Shown one piece after another: positions 33,455 through 42,624 of a stretch of 64,000 nucleotides of DNA; the first letter of the stretch is position 1, and each line of letters starts with the position of its first letter. The stretch is from Casuarina equisetifolia. Its lineage: Eukaryota; Streptophyta; Magnoliopsida; Fagales; Casuarinaceae. The notes below the pieces were generated by a model that saw nothing but the letters and a program-made list of their open reading frames with translations, made no database searches and had not been told where the DNA came from. The stretch spans positions 13,895,501 through 13,959,500 of the forward strand of contig CM052361.1 in NCBI GenBank assembly GCA_028551475.1, in the 5' to 3' direction. The translations under genes were made by a program, and so were the position numbers.

Positions 33455-34358
33455 TTAGATTTGAAAATGTATACAAAAGTCAATGGATGCGATATGCTAA
33501 CAAAGTTGCTACAAGGGACAAACTTGAATTTGCTAGTCATTTGTTGGAATTTGTATGACAAATAGTCGTAGGGTAGGTAGCAACTTTCTTATGATATTGT
33601 GATATTGAACTAATTTGACTTTAGTGGGGAGATTATTAGGAATTAAACTTAGTTATAATAGTAAACCATTGTTTGGAAGCAAGGACAAATATGTAAATAA
33701 ATAAAGAGTTTATGGGTAATTTTTAGCCTTTTTTGGTTTTTGGTGTGGTAGTTTAAAAAAGGAAAAAAAAAAAGACTAAGGGAAAATGGAAATGAGGTTT
33801 CGTATGTGCATTGGAAGTGTTGTTACTTTATCCTTTGTCATTTTATGAAAAAGAAGTTGCTATATGAAGGTTGAGAAATTGACCGAAACCTCATAAATTT
33901 CTGTATCTTCCTTATTTTTCTTTATCTTATGCTTTATTTGTAGTATTTTCAGTTGCTTATGAACTTACTATTTTTCGACCCTATCATTGCGTAGATGGAA
34001 GCATTTTATCTTTCAAAATGTGAGGCTCGATATCACATTGGTTTTTCCGTTTAATTTGAACGGAACAAGCTAAATTATCTGGATGGTTGCCAAATATTTT
34101 ATTTTGAATGAAATACAACTGAAGCTAAACTAGTCTATCTTTTTAGACTGGAATTTTACATAGGCACCTTACACGCTGTCTTCGTCCTTTACGTTCTGGA
34201 ATCATTGCTCATCCACTAATTTCTCTGCATGATCTAGAAATAGCGTTCGAATTAAGGTTACGTTGAGGGGGATTTTGAAGATGATCATTAGAATTTAGTA
34301 CTTGGTTTGTGAAAGCAAGAAGTAATTTACCTTAACGGACTATTTCAATTGAGCATGA
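33455..34358 (+). pseudogene. Copia RNase H end, polypurine tract and probable 3' LTR start
   Basis: On the plus strand 33455-33550 reads KVNGCDMLTK, a frame shift, then ATRDKLEF, the usual copia RNase H C-terminus (x-D-M-L-T-K-x-x-x-R-x-K-L/F). A polypurine tract GTGGGGAGAT (33624-33633) follows at the standard distance, then TATTAGGAATTAAAC, a likely LTR start with TG changed to TA. The LTR's far end was not found before the B-family LTR at 34359. Beyond this the 33700-34358 stretch shows no gene. Confidence 0.5.
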
Positions 34359-35548
34359 TGTTCGGTGAAATTTAGATGCAAGTGAACATGTCGAACAAGT
34401 AATATAATGATGAGAAAAGTATCGTCCCACGAAGATTGGTGAATACTGAACTAATTAAGTACTAATGATAAATTAATCCTAAAATTTATCTAGCAAATCA
34501 AAATATTGTTGAAGATGAATTAAAATTTAAAATTTCTAAAATGAAAACTCAATACTAATTAAAATTGGATCCAAGTAAGAAAAATCAAGATGAGACACAT
34601 GTTAGAGCTTTCGATTTCACCATAACTACTAGATATGAATTTCCATAGTTTATGCCTGCAAGAATGATATTATCTATGTGATGGCGAAATTTCCTAATTT
34701 ATTTACTATCCTATGTCTAGGTATAGTAAACCTATTTAGTTCATTAATTCACTATATCTCTATATGTGAATTGAAACAAACCAAATGCATTAGGATTTGT
34801 GAATATTCCTAGTTTACAATAAATCTTTCGATCATCTTATCACCAAAAGCCACACAAATAACATGGTATATGTCTATCAACATTTAATTCATGGTTATAT
34901 ATTATAAGAAGCAATTGCATATTATTACCTTTTAGTCTTTAACATGCACATCAAATCATTCAAGTGGTGGCCAATCACTTAAAAGCATTAAGCATAATAA
35001 TATATAACTCATATAAATAAACTATCTTGCAAAACATAAAAAACTTATAGGATTCACATCATCATAGTTAGGCTACATCTTCGCTTTAACAAAAGAAGTT
35101 TAGAACATAATGAAATAATGAGGAAGAACAATAATAAAAAACAAAGAAGGCATCTTGAATCCAAGAACAAGAAGTCTGTCACCCTTTTTGTCTTCTCTTC
35201 AAGAAATCTTGAATTCTTGGCCTCTCTCTTGAGTTGAATCTTGAATTCTTGGCCTCTCTCTTGAGTTGTGCTTAATTTCCTCCTTGGTTTCAGCGGCACC
35301 TTCTTTTCTCTCTCTCTTCTCCCCCCTCCCTTCTTCCTTATGCAGTGGTCCTCCTTTATATAGGGTCTAGGATCTAGAACTTTCTTCTTATCTTAAAAGA
35401 ATTGGGTTTTGGATTCCCAATACAATTGGGTTTTAGAGTTCTATATTAATTAAGCTTTGGACTCCTAATAGGACTAGGTTTTCTAATTATTTAAAAAAAC
35501 CAATAACAATAAAAATCTAATAACAATCATCCAAAGCCCAAGCCCAAG
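34359..35548 (-). repeat. Solo LTR E (B family, minus strand), 3' part
   Basis: Reverse complement of the B-type LTR end (TGTTCGGTGAAATTTAGATG at 34359 corresponds to ...TTCAACGAACA). It is interrupted at 35548 by element L and continues at 38448-38663; the two parts total about 1406 bp, matching the 1408-bp LTR of B. Outer flanks CATGA (34354-34358) and TATGA (38664-38668) fit a target duplication with one change. No internal region adjoins it, so it is a solo LTR. A perfect 32-bp tandem duplication lies at 35205-35236 / 35237-35268. Confidence 0.85.
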
Positions 35549-36311
35549 TGATGCGGATACACTTAAGGCCCAATATTACGAGTTCCAATATCAAAGAATT
35601 AAGAGTTCACAACATAATCCAATGGGTCCAAGAAGGCCAAGGTTGAAGAAGCAGCCCAAGAATATTCCATAGCGTCTCTGCAGCCTTTAATATGAGGGGT
35701 TTCCTAAATAATTGTTGAGTCCTTAATTTCCTAGGTTTAATTTATTGTTTGAGAATATTTCCTTTTGTTTGGTTTTTCATAATTGTCTAGGTTCCTGATT
35801 TATCTAGGTTTTCATACTTGTCAGATTTCTGATTTGTTTAGGATTCCTTATTTGTTAGAATCCAGATTTGTTAAGACTTCCTTAATTATAAGGATTCTTG
35901 ATTTATCAGGATCCTTCTAGAATTAGGTTTTAAGGATTCCTGATTTACCAGGATCCTTCTATAATTAGGTTTAGCTGCCTATTTAAAGGGAGCATTGTTT
36001 CAATTGTAACGAGAGTGATTTTCAAGAGAATAGAAACCCCAAAGTTGTGTGATCAACTTTTGCATCCTTTATCCAATTCTTGCCAGGGATTGGTGGTGGA
36101 GCACCTCCTTGACTGGTGGCGTTGCCTTTACGTCTTGGAGCTTGTTGGCATCTATCCTTTTATTTTGATTATTCCTATTTTCATTTTTTTCTCCCTTCCT
36201 CCCTACCAAACACTCACTTTTCCCACAAAAAACCCAAAACACCAAAAAAGAACGATTTTTACATATTTTCTAAACCCGAGCTCGCTTAAGCCCACCATAA
36301 CATTCGCATCA
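35549..36311 (+). repeat. 5' LTR of element L
   Basis: Starts TGATGCGGATACACTTAAGG, ends CATAACATTCGCATCA. The downstream AGTGGTATCAGAGCC is a textbook initiator-tRNA-Met primer-binding site. Blocks are shared with the minus-strand LTR at 1737-2489. Confidence 0.92.
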
Positions 36312-36357
36312 AGTGGTATCAGAGCCAGGTTATTCTTATGAGTGAGCTCTCCTCAAG

Positions 36358-36978
36358 ATGTTTAATTCAAGTGGTAATTTTTCGTTGCATTATCATGGCC
36401 ATTCTGCACCAATTCCACCATGGGAAGTTGGAAACAAACTGTTATCGCTTGAGTTAGGCGAGGTAAAGGAGCAACTTTATGAGGTCGTCAAGAAGTTGCA
36501 AGCCTTTTGCCAGGGCAACCAAGATGAAAGAGCGCAAAGGAGGAGGAGGCTAGATGATGATAGCTTACGTGTCAAGATCCCAGAATTTAAAGGTACTCTC
36601 GATCCCAATGATTTTATTGATTGGCTATGTCATATTGAAGGGGTGTTTGAGTTCCAAGCATATGATGATAAGAAAAAATATAAGGTTGCTGTTCTTCATC
36701 TCAAAGAATTTGCTTCTTTGTGGTGGGAGAACGTTAAGAAACAGCGAGATCGAGATGGGAAAGAAAAGGTCCATTCATGGGAGAAACTAAAGAAGTTGCT
36801 CAAAAGGCGCTTCTTGCCCAAAGATTTCAAGCAAGACCATGTTGACGTGTGCAAGATCAACAAATCTCGAAGCCAAGACCCACAATGTAACCAAAAAAAA
36901 ATTGTGCTTTTTCATATTCCAGGTACCAACAACAGAACAACTACAATTATGACAAAGAAGACTATGATATGTGGATAG
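36358..36978 (+). CDS. Element L Gag-like ORF1 (206 aa)
   Basis: The frame starts at ATG 36358, 46 bp after the LTR, and is intact. Residues 75-150 show a Ty3-gypsy capsid segment: IPEFKGTLDPNDFIDWLCHI, FEFQAYDDKKKYKVAVLHL, then EFASLWWENVKKQRDRDG and FLPKDF. A mature capsid would continue with the usual YxxLxxLxQG helix region, but after FLPKDFKQDHVD the sequence jumps to a basic Ser/Gln stretch, so the capsid C-terminal half appears deleted. ORF2 opens in the -1 frame at 36891 and overlaps this frame by 88 nt. An A9 run at 36893-36901 lies at the start of the overlap. The role would be RNA packaging, if any. Confidence 0.7.
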   Translation: MFNSSGNFSLHYHGHSAPIPPWEVGNKLLSLELGEVKEQLYEVVKKLQAFCQGNQDERAQRRRRLDDDSLRVKIPEFKGTLDPNDFIDWLCHIEGVFEFQAYDDKKKYKVAVLHLKEFASLWWENVKKQRDRDGKEKVHSWEKLKKLLKRRFLPKDFKQDHVDVCKINKSRSQDPQCNQKKIVLFHIPGTNNRTTTIMTKKTMICG

Positions 36979-37802
36979 AAAGGTGGTATGGGAGAGAAGC
37001 TTTACCAAAGAAAGCCATAGAAGTTGTTCAAGTAGAAAAAACAAAGTCAACAGAAATAGAACCAAAAGATTTGGATCTACCAAAGCTAGTGGTGTTGACA
37101 AAGAAAGATGAGAACCTAGAAAGTTTGGATCTTTTGGAAATTGAAGCACCAATGACTATGAATGCAAATCCAAAGTGCTTGGATCCTTTAAAGCAAGATG
37201 TGCTGCTTGAAAAGGAGATAGATCCAAGAAGTTCAGATTTACCAAAGCACGAGATATTACCAAACAAGGCAAAGGAAGAAATTTTGTTAGAAGAAACACA
37301 AGGTTTCATCCAAGACTTGAAGAATTCAGAGGCACTAAGCATGAATAGTGATTTCCTTTGTGGATTTGTATTGTCAAATCATGAGAAGACGATGTGTCAA
37401 CAACAATCACCAAGACTTGTTGATGCAATTGATGAAGGTGCTACTACAACATTCCATAACTTCAACTATTTGTTTGAATCATATTGTTGCTTAGGTTGTA
37501 GACTTCCATCCAAGCAGCATGGTAGTTTGCCATTTATTTGTGAACCAACACACTTGGGTAGGCCGCCAGAGTTAAAGATTAATTTGTGTGCACAAACTTG
37601 GATTGTGGATATATGGAGCAATAAAACCCAAAGCAACAATCAAGATTTGAGGACAAATCTTTGTCAAGAAGGGGAGATTGATGCGGATGCACTTAAGGCC
37701 CAATATTACGAGTTCCAATATCAAAGAATTAAGAGTTCACAACATAATCCAATGGGTCCAAGAAGGCCAAGGTTGAAGAAGCAGCCCAAGAATATTCCAT
37801 AG
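36891..37802 (+). CDS. Element L ORF2, unknown, in the -1 frame after ORF1
   Basis: The frame is open from 36891 (after TAA at 36888-36890) with its first ATG at 36969; from that ATG it encodes 277 aa and runs into the 3' LTR, ending at 37802. Its start (YQQQNNYNYDKEDYDMWIER) looks like the tail of a Gag protein. Residues 25-105 from the ATG are acidic, with loosely repeated LPK / LDLL / LPKHEI motifs. Residues 155-190 contain a cluster YCCLGCRLP. I see no protease, RT or integrase motif. It could be the fused remains of gag tail and region upstream of the LTR, or a captured sequence. I do not assign a function. Confidence 0.55.
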   Translation, partial: PKKNCAFSYSRYQQQNNYNYDKEDYDMWIERWYGREALPKKAIEVVQVEKTKSTEIEPKDLDLPKLVVLTKKDENLESLDLLEIEAPMTMNANPKCLDPLKQDVLLEKEIDPRSSDLPKHEILPNKAKEEILLEETQGFIQDLKNSEALSMNSDFLCGFVLSNHEKTMCQQQSPRLVDAIDEGATTTFHNFNYLFESYCCLGCRLPSKQHGSLPFICEPTHLGRPPELKINLCAQTWIVDIWSNKTQSNNQDLRTNLCQEGEIDADALKAQYYEFQYQRIKSSQHNPMGPRRPRLKKQPKNIP

Positions 37803-38442
37803 CGTCTCTGCAGCCTTTAATATGAGGGGTTTCCTAAATAATTGTTGAGTCCTTAATTTCCTAGGTTTAATTTATTGTTTGAAAATATTTCCTTTTGTTT
37901 GGTTTTCCATAATTGTCTAGGTTCCTGATTTATCTAGGTTTTCATACTTGTCAGATTTCTGATTTGTTTAGGATTCCTTATTTGTCAGAATCCAGATTTG
38001 TTAAGACTTCCTTAATTATAAGGATTCTTGATTTATCAGGATCCTTCTAGAATTAGGTTTTAAGGATTCCTGATTTACCAGGATCCTTCTATAATTAGGT
38101 TTAGCTGCCTATTTAAAGGGAGCATTGTTTCAATTGTAACGAGAGTTGTTTTCAAGAGAATAGAAACCCCAAAGTTGTGTGATCAACTTTTGCATCCTTT
38201 ATCCAATTCTTGCCAGGGATTGGTGGTGGAGCACCTCCTTGACTGGTGGCGTTGCCTTTACGTCTTGGAGCTTGTTGGCATCTATCCTTTTATTTTGATT
38301 ATTCCTATTTTCATTTTTTTCTCCCTTCCTCCCTACCAAACACTCACTTTTCCCACAAAAAAAAACCAAAACACCAAAAAAAACGATTTTTACATATTTT
38401 CTAAACCCGAGCTCACTCAAGCCCACCATAACATTCGCATCA
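37679..38442 (+). repeat. 3' LTR of element L
   Basis: Nearly identical to 35549-36311; differences include A-to-G at position 10, three other single substitutions in the first half, and a poly-A length change near 38360. It is followed by the CCAAG duplication (38443-38447). Confidence 0.92.
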
Positions 38443-38447
38443 CCAAG

Positions 38448-38663
38448 CCTATCTTGATTTCCTTCACCTTGATAATTTGACCATCTTCTGCCATATAATA
38501 AGTACCAGGTTCTCCATGCTTGTCCTTTTTCTTCATACCTCCTTATGCTACATAAACAAGACAAATTTAAGTAAATAAAGAGGAATTCAAATATTTTCTC
38601 ACAAGTATTAGATAATTTATTATTTAAATTAGGTAAAATAACTCTATAAAAATAGAGTTATCA
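38448..38663 (-). repeat. Solo LTR E (B family, minus strand), 5' part
   Basis: The remainder of the B-type LTR after element L, ending in CTCTATAAAAATAGAGTTATCA, the reverse complement of TGATAACTCTATTTTTATAGAG. It is followed by TATGA, the near-match of CATGA at 34354-34358. Confidence 0.85.
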
Positions 38664-39930
38664 TATGACAAAACAACTGCTGACAATCAAATTGTTTGCA
38701 AAATATGGTGGCAGATAGTTGAAGTTTAAATTGCAAAAATTAAGACTAATCTAAATCGTGTCGTACATGAGAATTACATCCCATTTGGATTCACCTCTCC
38801 TCGATGGTGTTAGGAGGCTCTAGAATTTATTCCAATTAATTTTCCTGTTCCTTCTCTTTTTTAGTTCAAAATCTTGGCCCTACCGCCATTTCAATGATCC
38901 AAAAGTGTTTTGACAATCTAGTTTTGTTTCAAGGATTTGTTACCTTGTGTTGTATTTGTCCCATATTACTAAGGTATAGGTTTGTGAAGCTATTTTTAAA
39001 ATAATGAACATCATCAAACTCTTTAATTAATTTTAAGATTAGATAATACTAAATCCTAAGTCTACCCTAAAGCCATGATAGTTCTATAATTGGTCATAAT
39101 GATGAAAGGACATGTCATGGTACGTAGTATTTGCTCCACATTCATGACTTTGTCAAGCAATTATAAGATAATAAGTATTACCAAATCCTAAATCAACTCA
39201 TTCTTTCTATTATGTTTAATTAGATTCAATTTTGTAGGTTTTCCTTATATTACAATTTATGATTATTCCATAGGATATATGAGAATTATTAGACATTAAT
39301 AAAACCCAAAAAATTTAAAGAATATCCATTATACTGCAAAGCAAGTGGGTTCATAAATAATGGAATATAAGAATTATTTTCATAAAGAATATGAAAGTAG
39401 AAAACTATGGCTATTCGTAGTGTAGAGGCATGTACAAAGTCAAGTACTTCAGGTTATTGAACCAAATTCTTTCTATTTAATTCAATGTTTGCTCAAACAA
39501 TAGAGAACTCCATGAAAATTATAGTATGTCATACGTCAATGTTTGCTTATGATTTCTTTACATGTATTTATGTGTCATGTGCATCGTGAGGGGAATGTGG
39601 TAGTAGATTGTCTTATTAATTATGGTTATGTCATCCTAACTCATTGCCTCATCCGTGCTTAAATATCTACGTAGGATTTAAGAAATGTACTACCTAATGT
39701 ATTGTATCTACTTTTAATTATTTGTGGCAATTTAATATATAAGTAATTTATTTTTCTCTATTGGTTAGAATTATATTTTATCCGTTGTACTTATCCGAGA
39801 TATAGTTGTTACACTCAATTTGGATGATATTAATAAAATTTGTTAGGGTACCGTCCTATTATCCTTTAAAAAAATTAATAATAAGAATGAAAACGGCAAA
39901 CCGTGTTCAAGAAATGTCCAGTCAGATAGT
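38664..39930. other. Intergenic, nothing recognised
   Basis: AT-rich sequence without a plausible gene or repeat match inside the window. It lies upstream of the KED-like gene promoter. Composition changes around 39850, where GC-richer promoter-proximal sequence begins. Confidence 0.5.
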
Positions 39931-39932
39931 TT

Positions 39933-39994
39933 ACGCGTCGGGACTCGGAGGATGCTTGGTGGGTGACGCGCACGATGAAGTAAAGCATATAAAC
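39933..39994 (+). promoter_or_regulatory. Putative promoter of the KED-like gene: two CGCG boxes and a TATA box
   Basis: ACGCGT (39933-39938) and ACGCGC (39966-39971) both fit the VCGCGB motif bound by CAMTA calmodulin-binding transcription factors. A TATA box, TATAAAC, follows at 39988-39994, which would put the transcription start near 40020. The next ATG in a long frame on this strand is 2.6 kb downstream (42625), so a long leader with an intron is implied. Assignment to that gene is inference from strand and position. Confidence 0.5.
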
Positions 39995-40019
39995 AGAGAG
40001 CCTCTCTTTCGGCCGTGAC

Positions 40020-42624
40020 ATTTGAAGGATCCAGACCTCTTTGGAGCTGCCCCATTTTCTAAAAAAGATCCAGAGTCTTGTTGTCGGAGGATTCTATTGA
40101 GGGTACAATTTCTGGGCTTCTTTTATTACTGTATATGTGAGGCTATCTACGTGAAAAATCTGAAGTACGTGCTTGGGAGGTTCGTAGATTTGGAAATTTG
40201 GTTGACTTTCTTCTTGTTCTTGTTCTTGTTCTTGTTCTTGTTCTTGTTCTTGTTTTTCTTTTTCTGTTTCGTTTTGGTTTGGATTAATTGGTGTCAGAAT
40301 TTTGTTTTCCTGGAGGGATCTTCTTATCGAGTCCCTTCTTATTGGTATTTGTGTGACAATATTGTTCCTTTTGTGAGTTTTCCTTTTCTCAGCTAGTCTC
40401 ACTTTCTGGGTTTGGATTATTTTTGTTCACTTCCATCTTATTGTTAGTAATCCGATTTCTTTTCCGTTTATTCTTAGTCGGGAATGGAGGAGACTATTAA
40501 AAACATCGCAAGTATATGGTTGGTAAGCCAAACATTTTGTCGTCGACCCGAAGTTTGCCTCTTCTTAAGAGTTTCAATCCTAGAAACCCTAGGAGCGTAC
40601 AATTTTGTCTAAACTAATTCAAGGTGATAAAATACGGCAGACATTATTCAAGAAATACTAATTTTATGGGTTGAGGAAAGGAATCTGTCATTTAATTGTC
40701 CAAACTTAATTGAAGTAATACCTAAAACTACAATGCTTATAAGACTGGGATATTTGATGTAATAGATTTACCAGTACAACTAGATTTGAAACAGGATTTC
40801 CTTCTTTTTCTTAGAAACTTAAAAAGTCCAACAAATATAGAATGCAATAGGCTATGGTATTATTTTCTCCTCAGAATGTTAGGAGTTTTATACCTGTTCT
40901 TTTATTTTATTTTTTTCAGTTATGTAATGCAGAGTGGAGGGGGAATGAAAATGGAATTGCCTGGGTCTGTTCTGTTCGAAATTTTTGCACAAAGCAAAGT
41001 TTAGTGGAATACAAAAGTTGGTTTGAAGTTTTTGCTGAAGGCAAATTTTGTTGGTGGTATTCGGTTGGATGTCTGTTTTCTTGGTAGGAAAGTTGATTTA
41101 TTTGGTAAAATTTGTGAGCTTCCGAGGTCTGCATTGTGAAAAAGGTAATAAATTAACTGATTTTGTGGGTTGACATTGAAAAAATTGCTATATGATGTCC
41201 ACAAGAGAAATAAAGTCAGTTTGTTAAGTTTTGAGAAGCGGTTCCAGAAAGCTGATAAATATTTTACGGAATAGAATAAAAGAATAAAATATGAAAATAT
41301 AAGAAGCTACCGCCTCATTGTGGCTGCTGCATCTGTGGTGGTGGTGGTGGTGGTTTGGTGGAGAACTAGATGGCCTTGGTGAGACCTCAGTGATCGTCCA
41401 AACCCATTCCAGCTGTCATGTCTCTAGTTTCTAATTTTTAATATGAAATAAAGAATGCTCAAACTCAAAAAAATTAAGCCTCATAATGGAGCTTATAGAA
41501 ATTCAATTGTGAAAAATGTCTTCTTTTTTTTTTTCCATAGAATAAATTTGTAACTTTTTTGTTGGAATAATCTTTTAGGAGGGAGAAATTCATCTGAAAT
41601 TGCTTGTGGTTTAACTAATTTTAGGAAGAGCTTCAATGTTTAAATAGTTTGTCTCTTAATCTTTCAAATGAAATTTCTCTCTTATTAGGGGATGCGGCAG
41701 GATGGGTTTATTTATTGGAAAGTGGAAGCTGCTTTAACCCGATTATGAGTAGTTATGAATTGGAAGAAGAGGTACTCAAGGAAATGTTATGGAAGGATGG
41801 TGTTGTTGCTCTCGGTAGTGTTGTCCAGAGGTTGTGGTATTGGGCTGGTGATTGTAGGATGGTTGCGGTGTTGTCGGTAGATAGTGATGCATGCTGCTTG
41901 TGGTGGTACAGGGGGCAATTGTTTGTAGAATGACGGTATGCTGGCCATGAGGTGATATTGTCGGCAGTAGGAAAACAATGGCAGCAAAATTGGGACTTAC
42001 TTTACAAAACAGATACGTACAGGAGGTTATTACTAATGTATTTAGAAACAGCTTAAATCAGGTAAAGAATTACGAGGCAATTCCAAGCCTGTTCCATGGG
42101 TTTTCCACTGTGCTTATCTTTGTGTCTGTATACTGTTAACTTGTGCTTAATTTTAATCGCCTTGTAAGAATACTTGGAGCATTTGTGTGCACACAACTTT
42201 GTGTTCTCAGACAAATTTTATGTATGACATATTCTCTGTGCCCTAGATCCTTGGGGACTGAGTTGTAGGCTTTCGTGTTACTAAGATAATTTTTATTGCA
42301 TGATATGGTGAACAATTTTCTGATTGAGCATGTTCCATAATATCTGAAACCAGCTTAAGACAAACTGCTTGTCTAGTTGACTGTTTAATTGATGAACTCG
42401 TTTGGTTTATGATGGAAGCAGTGCTCGTTGTTGTATGCCATTCTCTTACATCTAGACAGCTTGTAAGTCTAATGTGCTTATATCTGTTTGAAACTTCACA
42501 AGAAGTTGTAGCATTGAATCTTTCTTTTTCTATTTGCTTTTCCTTACTCGTTTGTTGGCTGGCTTTGTGTCAAGGAACCTGAGATCAAGTGAAAAAGTTA
42601 TTATATTTCTTACTCTTGGAAAAG
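40020..42624 (+). other. Probable 5' leader region and leader intron of the KED-like gene
   Basis: There is no convincing coding exon between the TATA box and the long frame at 42625. A hexamer array (TTCTTG)n runs from about 40211 to 40254, and a (TGG)n tract from about 41336 to 41356. The T-rich, ATG-poor character and a plausible acceptor just upstream of the coding start (TTTGTGTCAAG at 42570-42580) fit a 5'-UTR intron. The donor could not be fixed by eye. Short frames in this stretch look like chance. Confidence 0.35.

Larger units (their letters stand above)
35549..38442 (+). mobile_element. Element L: young non-autonomous LTR retrotransposon (2.9 kb)
   Basis: The LTRs are 35549-36311 (763 bp) and 37679-38442 (764 bp), differing at only about ten sites by eye. 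Termini are TGATGCGG/CGCATCA, and the target duplication CCAAG is perfect (35544-35548 and 38443-38447). It has a primer-binding site (TGGTATCAGAGCCA, 36314-36327) and a polypurine tract (AGAAGGGGAGAT, 37667-37678). The 1367-bp interior encodes a shortened gag and a second frame of unknown nature, with no protease, RT or integrase. All cis signals for mobilisation by a related element are present. It is the youngest-looking insertion in the window. Confidence 0.9.

Noticed and set aside
40094-40402. Minus-strand ORF with a Gln-Glu repeat
   Set aside because: It is the reverse reading of the TTCTTG hexamer microsatellite in the presumed leader of the KED-like gene.
41649-41933. A 94-codon plus-strand frame as an extra exon of the KED-like gene
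   Set aside because: It has no family resemblance, lies in a T/G-rich repeat-like stretch and has no convincing paired splice sites joining it in frame to 42625.
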